From the NCBI RefSeq assembly GCF_024505145.1, contig NZ_JANIAA010000019.1, forward strand, positions 105,556-169,555: a stretch of DNA of 64,000 nt, given 5' to 3'. This DNA is from Streptomyces rugosispiralis. GTDB taxonomy: Bacteria > Actinomycetota > Actinomycetes > Streptomycetales > Streptomycetaceae. This document shows positions 7,188 through 15,317 of the stretch, one piece after another (position 1 is the stretch's first letter; the number at the start of each line of letters is the position of its first letter). The position numbers were made by a program, and so were the translations under genes. Under the pieces are notes generated by a model. It made no database searches, had not been told where the DNA came from, and saw only the letters and a program-made list of their open reading frames with translations.

Positions 7188-8324
7188 CTACGCGACGTCG
7201 AGGAACCCGGCGGGCCGGACCGCGGAGACGCCGAAGCGGGCGCGGGCCCGGTCGGCGGCGGCCTCCAACCGGCGTGACTTCTCGTCCGCGGGGTCGAACG
7301 TCAGCTGGTGGGAGGCGAGTCCGGCGTCCGTCAGCCCCTCGACGCGCAGCGCCACGGACCGCACCCGGGCCCGCTGCAGCCCGAGCGCGTCATGCAGCGC
7401 GTACGCGACGGCGGTCAGCGCCGGGGTGTGGGCGGTCGGCTCGGTCAGGGTGCGGGTGCGGGTGGTCGTGGAGCGGTCGGCGTAGCGGACGGTGAGGCTG
7501 ATCGCGGCCGCCACCTGCCCGCTCGTCCGCAGCCGGACGCCGAGCCCGTCGGCGAGGGTGAGCAGCGCGCGGCGACGGCGGACGGGGTCCAACTCGTCGC
7601 GGCGGAAGCGGTGTTCGGCGCCCATCGCACGGGCGGGGGCGTTCGGGGTGACCGGCGCCGGGTCGATCCCGCGCGCCCAGGCGTGGACGCGGCGCGCGGT
7701 CGCCGCGCCGAGGATCCGCTGGAGGGTGGACAGCGGCGCGGCGGCGATCCGCGCGGCGCTGTCCAGCCCGTACGTGCTCAGGGTGCGCGCGGTCGCGGGC
7801 CCCACCCCGGGCAGGGCGATGGCCGGCTTACGGGCCAGGAACGCGGCGACGGCGTCCGGATCGCCGGGAACGGTACGGACCGCGCCGGACTCAGGAGCGC
7901 CCTGAGCGCCCCGGGTCTCCTGGGCCTCGTGGGCGGCCATGCGCGCGAGCAGGGGGTTGGCGGCGACGCCGACGGTGCAGTCCACGCCGTACCGGGCCAG
8001 TGCCCGGACCCGTACGATCTCGGCCAGCCCCGCCGCGTCCCGCCCGAAGTACCGCAGCGCGCCCCGCACATCCGCGAGCGCGGCATCGGGCGGCAGCGCC
8101 TCGACGACCGGCGTCAGCTCGCCGAGCAGGGTGAGCAGCCCCTGGTAGACGTCCTCCCCGGGCACGGGGTGCCCCTGGTAGACGTCCTCCCCGGGCACGG
8201 GGTGGAACCGCACGTACAGCACATGCGGCACCTCGCCCACCCGCTCCGGGCCCACGGCCCGGCCGCCGCCCGGCAGGGCCATGTCCATCAGGCGGGTCGG
8301 GAAGGGGGGCCGGCCGGCGGTCAT
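7188..8324 (-). CDS. Y-family DNA polymerase-like protein (ImuB-like, catalytically degenerate)
   Basis: A 378-residue partner of the downstream-named dnaE2 product in mutagenic repair. The ATG overlaps the dnaE2 stop (ATGA, 8321-8324), so the two are coupled. The fold is read from the finger/thumb part: CTVGVAANPLLARMAA, a helix-hairpin-helix (IALPGVGPATARTLSTYGL) and a C-terminal little-finger region. The first catalytic Asp is missing (LYVRFHPV where active Pol IV has a DMD motif). In the SIDE-like motif the Glu appears replaced (PPDAALADV). It should therefore be an inactive scaffold, as ImuB is. An exact in-frame 33-bp tandem duplication doubles HPVPGEDVYQG near residue 40-60. Shorter than mycobacterial ImuB. 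Confidence 0.8.
   Translation of the reverse strand: MTAGRPPFPTRLMDMALPGGGRAVGPERVGEVPHVLYVRFHPVPGEDVYQGHPVPGEDVYQGLLTLLGELTPVVEALPPDAALADVRGALRYFGRDAAGLAEIVRVRALARYGVDCTVGVAANPLLARMAAHEAQETRGAQGAPESGAVRTVPGDPDAVAAFLARKPAIALPGVGPATARTLSTYGLDSAARIAAAPLSTLQRILGAATARRVHAWARGIDPAPVTPNAPARAMGAEHRFRRDELDPVRRRRALLTLADGLGVRLRTSGQVAAAISLTVRYADRSTTTRTRTLTEPTAHTPALTAVAYALHDALGLQRARVRSVALRVEGLTDAGLASHQLTFDPADEKSRRLEAAADRARARFGVSAVRPAGFLDVA
8139..8204. repeat. Perfect 33-bp tandem duplication inside the ImuB-like gene
   Basis: Two identical copies (8139-8171 and 8172-8204) encode HPVPGEDVYQG twice in frame. The absence of any mismatch indicates a recent duplication or a repeat that varies between strains. 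Confidence 0.95.
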
Positions 8325-11300
8325 CCCGCGCTCCCCGGGCTGGAGTGCCACAGTTTGCGGCCGGTGGCGGCCTGGTCGCCCGCGGGCCGGAGGTCGGCCC
8401 AGGGGTGCATGGCGTAGCCGGTGGACATCTCGATGCGGCGGCCGGAGTCCGCCTCGGCCGTCTCCGGGCCCGCCCCCGCCAGTTCGGCGGCGACCGCCGC
8501 GAGGCCGCCCTCCTCCCTGAGCCGGGCCAGTTCGGCGAGGTTCCACACGGCCGAGCCGACGATGCTGAGGCTGCGCGGGCCGCGCCGCTGGACCACGCCG
8601 CGGACGAGCAGCAGCCAGGAGTGGAAGACGGTGTGCGCGCACGCCGCGTGGCTGTCGTCGAAGAAGGCGCAGTCGACCAGCCCCGTGCCGTCGTCGAGCG
8701 TGGTGAAGATGACCCGGCGCCCGGAGCGGATCGGCGGGGTCTGGGTGGCGGCCTTGGCGCCGGCGACGAGCACGACCTCCCCGTGCGGCGCGTCGCGCAG
8801 CCGCTTCGCGGGGATCGCGCCCAGCTCCTCCAGGAAGTCCCGGTGGTCGCCCATCAGATGGCGGGAGACGTCCATGCCGAGGATGCCGAGTTCGGCGCCG
8901 AGGCGTTCGTTCGCGTCGAGGTCGGGGAGCCCGGCGGGGGCGGCGGGGCCGGTTTCGGCCAGCGGAAGCTGACCCTCCGCGTTATGCCGGGCGGCGGCGC
9001 CCCGCTGCTGCCGGTGCAGCTCGGCGATCTGCAGCAGCAGATCGCGGCGGCTCGCGCCGAACGTGTCCAACGCGCCGACCTGGGCCAGCCGTTCGGCGAC
9101 CGGCCGCCCGGGGTGGGCGCGCAGCCACAGGTCCTGGAGCGAGGAGTACGGCTGCCCGGCCGCGATCCGCTCGGTCTCGGCCTCGCTGATGCCATGGACG
9201 TCGCTCAGCGCCAGCCGGACACCGACGTCCTCCTTATGGCGGCCGTCACGTTTATCACGACTGTCATGAGAATCACCAGACGTCAGTTCGATTCGATAGG
9301 CGGCGCCCGATCGGTTCACATCCAGCGGCAGGATCGGCACCCCGCGCCGCCGCGCGTCCGCCAGCAGCAGCCGCTTCGGGTACATCCCGGGGTCATGGGT
9401 GAGCAGCCCGGCGTAGAAGGCGGCCGGATGGTGCGCCTTGAGCCAGGCGGACTGATACGTCGGGACCGCGAAGGCGACGGCGTGCGCCTTGCAGAAGCCG
9501 TACGAGCCGAACGCCTCGACGATCTCCCAGGTTCGCGCCAGCACCTCCGGCGGATAGCCCCGCTTCTCCGCCTCCGCGTGGAACCAGGCCCGCACCCGCC
9601 CCTGCCGCTCGGGGTCGGACAGGGCGCGCCGCGCCTCGTCGGCGAGGTCCCGTTCACATCCGGTCATGATCGACACGATCTTGATGATCTGCTCATGGAA
9701 GACCACGACCCCGTACGTCTCGCGCAGCGCGTCCTCCAGGTCCGGGTGCGGATAGCGCGGGGGCTTGCGGCCGTGCCGGGCGTCGATGAAGGGCCGGACC
9801 ATGTCGGCGGCGACCGGGCCGGGCCGGAAAAGCGATATGTCGACCACGAGATCGTGGAAGGAGGTGGGCTGCAGCCTGCCGAGCAGATCGCGCTGGCCGG
9901 GCGATTCGATCTGGAAGCAGCCGAGGGTCTCGGTGGAGCGGATCAGGTCGTAGGTGGCCGAATCGCCGGGCCGGACCTGTCCGGGGTCGTCGATGTCCAC
10001 GACCCGCCCGGTGGCCCGCCGGATCTCGGCGACCGCGTGCGCCATCGCGGACTGCATCCGCACCCCGAGGACATCCAGCTTGAGCAGTCCGAGCTCCTCC
10101 ACGTCGTCCTTGTCGAACTGCGACATGGGGAAGCCCTCGCCGCTGGTCGGCACGATGGGCGTACGGGCCAGCAGCCCGGCGTCCGAGAGCAGCACCCCAC
10201 AGGGGTGCATGGCGATGCCGCGGGGCAGCCCGTCGAGCGCCTCGACCAGCTCCCAGAACCTGCCGAAACGTTCCTGCTCGGCGGTCGCCTCTCGTAGCTC
10301 CCGCAGCTCGGGCAGTTCCGCGAGCGCCGCGCGGGCATCGCGGGCGCGGATGTGCGGGAAGGACTTGGCGAGCCGGTCCACCTCGGCCGGGTCCATGCCG
10401 AGCGCCGCGCCCACGTCCCGTACGGCGTGGCGCACCCGGTAGGTCTCGGGCATCGAGACGGTCGCGACCCGCTCCGGCCCGAACCGCTCGAAGATCGCGC
10501 GATAGACGTCGAGCCGGCGCGCCGACTCCACATCGATGTCGATATCGGGCAGCGCGGCCCGCCGCACCGACAGGAAGCGCTCCATCAGCAGGCCGTTGGC
10601 CACGGGGTCGGCATGGGCGATGCCCAGCAGATGGTTGACGAAGGATCCGGCGCCGGAGCCCCGGGCGGCCACCCGGATACCCAGCTCCCGGGTGTCGTCG
10701 ACGACCTGCGCGACGGTGAGGAAGTACGAGGCGAAGCCGAGCCGTTCGATGGTGCGCAGCTCGTCCTCCAGCCGCTCCCAGCGCACCCGGTCGCGGTCGT
10801 ACCCCCGCAGCACCATGGCGGCGGCGCAGCGCGACCGCAGCACCCGCTCGGCGCTCCGCCGCCCGGCCCCGACCAGCCGGGGCTCGGGGAAGTGGACGCT
10901 GCCCAGGCCGATGTGGTCCTCGGGGTCGACCAGGCACTCGGCGGCGGTGCGCCGGGTCTCCTCCAGCAGCCGGTGCGCGGCGTCCCGCCGCATCCCGGCC
11001 GCCTCCACGATCCGCTCGGCCGCCTTCGCCATGTCCCCGGGGCCCTTGAGCCAGCGCTCACCGCTGTCGAGCGCCCCCGGGGCGCGCGGGTCGATGGGGA
11101 CGAGCCGGCGGGCCGCGTCCAGGACGTCGGCGACCGGCCCCTCCTCCGGGTCGGCGTAGCGCACGGCGTTGCTCAGCACGGCCGGGACGCCCTGCTCGGC
11201 GGCGAAGCCGACGGTGCGGGCGGCGAGCCGCAGCGAGCCCGGACCGGTGCCGGTGCGGCCGTGCCATACGGCCTCCAGCCGCAGCGCGTCGCCGAAGAGT

Positions 11301-11860
11301 TCGCGCCAGGGGGCGATCAGCCGGGCGGCCCGGTCGGGGCGCCCGGCGGCCAGGGCCCGGCCGACGTCGGAGTCCGGGCCGAGCAGCGCGGTCAGCGGGG
11401 CGAGCGCGCCGGGGTCGCTCACCAGATCGCGCCAGTGCAGCAGGGGCGGGCCCGCGCCGTTCGTCCGGGCGGTTCCGGGGTGGGCGAGCCCGGCGTGGGC
11501 GGCGGAGACCAGCCCGCACAGCGCGGCCCAGCCGGGCGCGCCGTCCCGGGCGAGGAAGACCACCCGGGGCGCGGACTCGTCGATGAAGGCCCCGCCGCGC
11601 ACCGGGGTACGGCGCCGGGCGGTGCGCCCCGGCTCCGGGACCTCCTCCCGTACGGCGAGGTCCACCCCGAACAGCGGCCGCACCCCCGCGCGCTCACACG
11701 CCCGGGCGAACCGCACCGCTCCGGCGAGGCTGTCGCGGTCGGTCAGCGCGATCGCGTCCATACCGCGCTCGGCGGCACGCCGCGCCAGCCGCTCCGGGTG
11801 CGCGGCCCCGTACCGCATGGAGAACCCGGACGCGGTGTGCAGATGCGTGAAGCCTGGCAT
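8321..11860 (-). CDS. dnaE2: Error-prone DNA polymerase III alpha subunit DnaE2 (ImuC)
   Basis: An 1179-residue C-family polymerase. The ATG at 11860 (MPGFTHLHTASGFSMRYGA) has GGGAGG 6 bases upstream, so the 42-codon upstream extension is not used. An N-terminal PHP domain (FTHLHTASGF, AIALTDRDSLAGAVRF) covers about 1-240. The palm motif RAALPDIDIDVESARR supplies two catalytic Asp residues. A helix-hairpin-helix and an OB-fold (EVVLVAGAKAATQTPP...RVIFTTLDDGTGLVDCAFFD) lie near the C-terminus. DnaE2 performs SOS-induced translesion synthesis. A LexA-like box lies 68 bases upstream, and the ImuB-like gene follows in the same operon. A short charged, lower-GC insertion (TSGDSHDSRDKRDGRHKED) sits near residue 865-880. 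Confidence 0.95.
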   Translation of the reverse strand: MPGFTHLHTASGFSMRYGAAHPERLARRAAERGMDAIALTDRDSLAGAVRFARACERAGVRPLFGVDLAVREEVPEPGRTARRRTPVRGGAFIDESAPRVVFLARDGAPGWAALCGLVSAAHAGLAHPGTARTNGAGPPLLHWRDLVSDPGALAPLTALLGPDSDVGRALAAGRPDRAARLIAPWRELFGDALRLEAVWHGRTGTGPGSLRLAARTVGFAAEQGVPAVLSNAVRYADPEEGPVADVLDAARRLVPIDPRAPGALDSGERWLKGPGDMAKAAERIVEAAGMRRDAAHRLLEETRRTAAECLVDPEDHIGLGSVHFPEPRLVGAGRRSAERVLRSRCAAAMVLRGYDRDRVRWERLEDELRTIERLGFASYFLTVAQVVDDTRELGIRVAARGSGAGSFVNHLLGIAHADPVANGLLMERFLSVRRAALPDIDIDVESARRLDVYRAIFERFGPERVATVSMPETYRVRHAVRDVGAALGMDPAEVDRLAKSFPHIRARDARAALAELPELRELREATAEQERFGRFWELVEALDGLPRGIAMHPCGVLLSDAGLLARTPIVPTSGEGFPMSQFDKDDVEELGLLKLDVLGVRMQSAMAHAVAEIRRATGRVVDIDDPGQVRPGDSATYDLIRSTETLGCFQIESPGQRDLLGRLQPTSFHDLVVDISLFRPGPVAADMVRPFIDARHGRKPPRYPHPDLEDALRETYGVVVFHEQIIKIVSIMTGCERDLADEARRALSDPERQGRVRAWFHAEAEKRGYPPEVLARTWEIVEAFGSYGFCKAHAVAFAVPTYQSAWLKAHHPAAFYAGLLTHDPGMYPKRLLLADARRRGVPILPLDVNRSGAAYRIELTSGDSHDSRDKRDGRHKEDVGVRLALSDVHGISEAETERIAAGQPYSSLQDLWLRAHPGRPVAERLAQVGALDTFGASRRDLLLQIAELHRQQRGAAARHNAEGQLPLAETGPAAPAGLPDLDANERLGAELGILGMDVSRHLMGDHRDFLEELGAIPAKRLRDAPHGEVVLVAGAKAATQTPPIRSGRRVIFTTLDDGTGLVDCAFFDDSHAACAHTVFHSWLLLVRGVVQRRGPRSLSIVGSAVWNLAELARLREEGGLAAVAAELAGAGPETAEADSGRRIEMSTGYAMHPWADLRPAGDQAATGRKLWHSSPGSAG

Positions 11861-11928
11861 CCGCACCTCCCGCTGCTCACACCCCCTGACCGACCCCGCA
11901 TGTCCCACGCCCCACCATAACCCCATTC

Positions 11929-11944
11929 TCGAACACGCGTGCGA
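11929..11944. promoter_or_regulatory. LexA (SOS) box upstream of dnaE2
   Basis: TCGAACACGCGTGCGA matches the actinobacterial/Bacillus-type SOS box TCGAAC-N4-GTTCGA with one mismatch (GTGCGA). It lies 68 bases before the dnaE2 ATG, a normal distance, and explains damage control of the dnaE2-imuB-like operon. The divergent PPOX gene starts 144 bases away. Confidence 0.75.
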
Positions 11945-12087
11945 GTCGGCTTCGAGGGCACCTCTCTCTCCACCATAAGCACCCAAAACGCCCGTTAATC
12001 CCGCGTGTCGCCTTGCGAACGCGGCACGCGGAAGCCGGTGGGTCGAATCGGTAGGCGGGCCACCGACCCGTGCGTATGCTGATCACC

Positions 12088-12567
12088 ATGACGGAGGGAT
12101 CCCTGCTCGATCTGCTACGGGAGCAGCGCACCGGCGCGCTCGTCACCCTCAAGCGGGACGGACGGCCACAGCTGTCCAACGTCGCCTTCACCTATGACCC
12201 CGCGACGCGCCTCATCCGGATCTCCGTCACCGACGACCGCGCCAAGACCCGCAATCTGCGCCGCGATCCGCGCGCGAGCTTCTACGTCACCAGCGCGGAC
12301 CACTACTCCTATCTGGTGGCCGAGGGCGATGCCGAGCTGACGCCGGTCGCCGCCGACCCCCATGACTCCACCGCCGATGAGCTGGTGGAGGTCTACCGCG
12401 CGATCCAGGGCGACCATCCGGACTGGGAGGAGTTCCGCGCGGCGATGGTGGCCGAGCGACGGCTGGTGGTGCGGTTGCGCGCGGCGCGCGGCTACGGCTG
12501 GGGAAGCCGGACCGGACCCCTGAGCGGGGAGCTGGGCCAGAGCGGCCAGGGGTCCGACGGGCCTTGA
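12088..12567 (+). CDS. F420-dependent pyridoxamine-5'-phosphate-oxidase-fold (PPOX) protein
   Basis: A 159-residue split-barrel protein of the actinobacterial PPOX class F420-dependent oxidoreductases. Typical elements are GALVTLKRDGRPQLSNVAFT (first strands), RISVTDDRAKTRNLRRDPRA (cofactor-binding region) and DHYSYLVAEGDAEL. The usual family length is about 140-150; the last ~15 residues here are a Gly/Gln-rich tail. The start is taken at MTEGSLLD; TATGCT ends 7 bases before this ATG and no ribosome site is visible, so the mRNA may be leaderless. An in-frame start at 12070 exists. Substrate is unknown; it is divergent from dnaE2. Confidence 0.8.
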   Translation: MTEGSLLDLLREQRTGALVTLKRDGRPQLSNVAFTYDPATRLIRISVTDDRAKTRNLRRDPRASFYVTSADHYSYLVAEGDAELTPVAADPHDSTADELVEVYRAIQGDHPDWEEFRAAMVAERRLVVRLRAARGYGWGSRTGPLSGELGQSGQGSDGP

Positions 12568-12579
12568 CGCCTGCGGCGG

Positions 12580-12760
12580 GCCGCTCCTCTCCCGCCCCTT
12601 CCCGAATACCAGGGGCTTCGCCCCTGGACCCCCGGGGCGCCGGGGCATCGACCCCGGGGGCGGGGGTCTGGGGCGAAGCCCCAGTTTCGGGAGAGGGCGG
12701 GGAGGGGCAAGCGTCGATACGCGGCTCCGCCGCGTGGTCCGCCGGACGCCCCCTGGGACG
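12580..12760. repeat. Palindromic intergenic repeat element, copy 1
   Basis: This gap of about 610 bp has no gene. Its first part holds nested inverted repeats: GGGGCTTCGCCCC near 12609 pairs with GGGGCGAAGCCCC near 12671. Outer arms rich in TCTCCCGCCCC pair with GGGAGAGGGCGGGG, and a GCGGCTCCGCCGC hairpin lies at 12719-12733. The same building blocks (CCCCGCCCCTTCCCG, gcggctccgcc-cgtgg, ccgccggacgcccc) recur at 23501-23640 and partly at 62103-62222, so this is a dispersed repeat family. The remainder to 13179 shows nothing beyond upstream sequence of the inhibitor gene. Confidence 0.7.
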
Positions 12761-13179
12761 GCCCCGAGGGAGCCGCGGATTCCGGGCTCCGACCCCACTC
12801 CACCGGTCGGCTTGCCCTGGCAGGTTCTCGCCCTGGCGCGACACCCGACAGCCCTCACCCCAGAGGCATCACGAACATCACTCGATCTTGCTCACCTGAG
12901 CGCACTTGAATCGATTTGAGCGCCTAGGGCACCTCGCTGAGCACGCCATCCGCAGGAGCGCGAGACGGCGGACGGAGCCCTCCGAGGGGCGCAATGCGCG
13001 CGGCGCCGCGCACCCGGTCGCCACGCGGCGTTCCATGCCCGGACATCCACCGCACGCGACAATAAGCCACCGAACGACTACTTGTAGCGACCGGAAGTGC
13101 TCGATCGACGTGCGTTCCTGACGCGCACCGCGTAGAACTCCGTCCGGTATCTGCAACGACGAGCAAGGGAGTGTTCGAA

Positions 13180-13623
13180 ATGCGGAAGACGACTGGGGCG
13201 ATCGGGCTGGGAGCCGCACTGGCCGTGAGCGCCGTGCTGGGGATCGGCACGAGCGGCGCGGCGCACGCCGCGCCCGCCAAGCCGCAGAGCCTGTATCCGC
13301 CGTCCGCGCTGGTCCTGACCGTCGGCTGGGGGCCCGACGCGGCCACCACCGAGGTCCAGCGTGCGGTGACTCTGAGCTGTCGCCCCACCCCCACCGGTAC
13401 CCACCCGGCCCCCACTCGGGCATGCGCCGAACTCCGCTCCGTGGGCGGCATGTTCGGCCAGCTGCGGACCGGGGCGGAGGCCGGCCGGGTGTGCACCAAG
13501 GAGTGGCACCCCATCACCGTCACCGCCGAGGGGATCTGGGACGGCCGCCGGGTGTCGTACGAGCACACCTTCGCGAACAACTGCTTCAAGAGCGCGGCCC
13601 CGACGACGGTCTTCGAGTTCTGA
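13180..13623 (+). CDS. Subtilisin-inhibitor-like protease inhibitor (SSI family, I16) with P1 Lys
   Basis: A 147-residue secreted inhibitor. The ATG at 13180 follows AAGGGAG by 8 bases; the GTG at 13171 is the tail of that site. The signal peptide ends AAHA at 30, giving a ~117-residue mature protein. Core SSI features are SLYPPSALVLTVGWG, four cysteines (67-82 and 105-135 by family pairing) and the end RRVSYEHTFANNCFKS...TVFEF. By alignment with the SSI reactive loop CPM-VYDP, the P1-P1' bond is Lys107-Glu108 in VCTKEWHP. A basic P1 predicts trypsin-like targets. It sits next to two streptogrisin genes and shares a terminator region with one. Confidence 0.93.
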   Translation: MRKTTGAIGLGAALAVSAVLGIGTSGAAHAAPAKPQSLYPPSALVLTVGWGPDAATTEVQRAVTLSCRPTPTGTHPAPTRACAELRSVGGMFGQLRTGAEAGRVCTKEWHPITVTAEGIWDGRRVSYEHTFANNCFKSAAPTTVFEF

Positions 13624-13661
13624 TGGCCTGACCGGAAAGATGACCTGACCGGAAAAGGGGA

Positions 13662-13698
13662 AGGCCCCCGGACACCGTCCACGGGTGTCCGGGGGCCT
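13662..13698. terminator. Strong terminator between the inhibitor and streptogrisin genes
   Basis: AGGCCCCCGGACACC (13662-13676) pairs perfectly with GGTGTCCGGGGGCCT (13684-13698) around a 7-base loop. It stands 38 bases after the inhibitor stop and between convergent genes. Confidence 0.9.
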
Positions 13699-13748
13699 GC
13701 CTCCGTTCACACGGGAGCGGACCGCGGAAGCGAACCGCTCACCGGGTG

Positions 13749-13820
13749 AGCCAGATCGGCCAGGTCGGCCAGAGCAGCCAGAGCAGCCAGATCGGCCAGA
13801 TCGGCCAGATCGGCCAGGTC
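13749..13820. repeat. 9-bp minisatellite just past the protease stop codon
   Basis: About eight head-to-tail copies of a 9-bp unit, CCAGATCGG with variants such as CCAGAGCAG and CCAGGTCGG, abut the streptogrisin stop at 13819-13821. Not part of the protease frame. Confidence 0.85.
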
Positions 13821-14895
13821 AGCCGATCTCGGCGCCGAACGCCTGCAGCGCCTCCGGCACCGGCTGGAAGAAGGTCTCGCCGCCCGAGGAGCAGTCACCG
13901 CTGCCGCCGGAGGTCAGACCCAGCGCCGTGTCGCCCGCGAAGAGCGCGCCGCCGCTGTCGCCGGGCTCGGCGCAGACGTTGGTCTGGATCAGCCCCTCGA
14001 CCGACCCCTCCTGGTAGTTGACGGTCGCGTTGAGGCCGGTGACCTCGCCGTCGTGCACCTGGGTGGTGGAGCCGCTGCGCTGCACCTTCTGGCCGACGGT
14101 GGCGTCACCGGCCTTGGTGATCTCCTGGGAGCTGCCGTTGTAGAGGTCGACCGCGCTCGGGTGGTCGGTGTCCTTGGTGTACTTGACCAGGCCGTAGTCG
14201 TTACCGGGGAACTCGCTGCCCTCGTTGGTCCCGATCTCCTCACCGCCCTGCGAGTCCGACCAGCTGCTGATGGCCTCGGTGCAGTGACCGGCGGTCAGGA
14301 AGTACGGCTGGCCGCCCTTGACGACGTTGAACCCGAGCGAGCAGCGCCCACCGTCACCCCAGATGGCGTCGCCACCGGCGATGAAGGTGGAGAACTTCCC
14401 GGCCGAGCGCTTCACCTCGACCTTGTCGCCGAGCGCGTCGGCGACCTTGTTGAGGGTGGCCATGCGGGTGCCCTTGACGGAGCTGTCCGCGGTGACGACG
14501 ACCTTGTTGCTTCTGGGGTCCACCGACCACGAGGTGCCGGGGATGGTGGCCTTCTGCTTCAGCGTCTCACGCGCCTTGCTCAGCTCGGCCAGGGTGTTCG
14601 TGACCACCTTGGCCTCGGCCCCGGCCTCCCGGACCTTGTCCACGACGCCCTTGTTGACCACGTTGACGACGAGCTTCTTGGCCTTGGCGTCGTAGTACGA
14701 ACCCGCCGTGTCGCTCTTGAGCGAGGAGGTGAGCGTATTGGCGAGCTTTCCGGCGGCGCCGACCGAGAGGGTATCGGGCTGGGGCTCACCGGGGGCGGCG
14801 TTGGCGCTTTGCAGGGTGATGCCCGTGGCGACCAGGGCCGCTATGCCGGCTCCGGCGATGGCGACACGACGCTTGGGTATGCGGCGGTGCTTCAA
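13819..14895 (-). CDS. sprD: Streptogrisin D-like secreted serine protease (S1E)
   Basis: A 358-residue preproprotease. The start is a TTG at 14895 (MKHRRIPKRRVAIAGAGIAA) with GGAAGG 7 bases upstream; the frame upstream lacks a plausible start. A signal peptide ending QSANA is followed by a ~135-residue propeptide (alpha-lytic protease pro-domain, about 38-171). The mature enzyme begins IAGGDAIWGDGG at 172 and is 187 residues. In mature numbering the triad is His33 (TAGHC), Asp62 (GNDYGLV) and Ser143 (EPGDSGG). It ends AFGAEIG as streptogrisin D does. It is exported, folded with the propeptide as chaperone, then autoprocessed. The neighbouring inhibitor may control it. Confidence 0.92.
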   Translation of the reverse strand: MKHRRIPKRRVAIAGAGIAALVATGITLQSANAAPGEPQPDTLSVGAAGKLANTLTSSLKSDTAGSYYDAKAKKLVVNVVNKGVVDKVREAGAEAKVVTNTLAELSKARETLKQKATIPGTSWSVDPRSNKVVVTADSSVKGTRMATLNKVADALGDKVEVKRSAGKFSTFIAGGDAIWGDGGRCSLGFNVVKGGQPYFLTAGHCTEAISSWSDSQGGEEIGTNEGSEFPGNDYGLVKYTKDTDHPSAVDLYNGSSQEITKAGDATVGQKVQRSGSTTQVHDGEVTGLNATVNYQEGSVEGLIQTNVCAEPGDSGGALFAGDTALGLTSGGSGDCSSGGETFFQPVPEALQAFGAEIG

Positions 14896-15103
14896 CTCTC
14901 TGCCTTCCAGTGGGGGGTTGGGCCCGTCGGCAGTGGGGTGCCAGGGGCCCGGAGGGCGTAACGGCATAGCGCTTCTCCCCACCTGGGGGCGCGTCCATGC
15001 CAATTTGCGCCGTCGAGTATTCCCATCACCACCGGGCGCGCACAAGGGCGCGTTCACGTCATGGGCGTGAAATTTACACTGCGGACTCATGTCCGGACAT
15101 GGC

Positions 15104-15136
15104 GGTGCCCGCACACCTTCGAGGTGTACGGGCACC
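15104..15136. terminator. Hairpin between the slipin and streptogrisin D genes
   Basis: GGTGCCCG pairs with CGGGCACC, then ACACCT with AGGTGT, with one C-A mismatch and a TCG loop. It lies 180 bases after the slipin stop, in the gap 14896-15317, and could end leftward transcripts before the protease promoter. Confidence 0.6.
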
Positions 15137-15177
15137 GAATCAGGTATCCGGACGAGCCGTCAAACCGGGCGGATCAC

Positions 15178-15300
15178 CTCAAGGAATCCCCTCAAGGGAC
15201 CTCCTCGGGGAATCCCCTCAATTGGGACCTCCTCGGGCAACCTCCTCGGGGAACCTCCTCGGGGGATTCCCTCGCGGGATTCCCCCGGGACTCCCGCCGG
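15178..15300. repeat. Imperfect tandem repeats in the slipin-streptogrisin gap
   Basis: The gap 14896-15317 has no gene. About 120 bp consists of degenerate copies of CCTCCTCGGGGAA and ggaatcccctcaa, interleaved so that many copies form small hairpins (for example TCCCCTCAAGGGA). Function unknown. Confidence 0.75.
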
Positions 15301-15317
15301 ACATCACCTCCCACGGC

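Noticed and set aside
13707..13898. Small minus-strand frame encoding DLA repeats past the protease stop
   Set aside because: Out of frame with the protease and made entirely by the 9-bp minisatellite.
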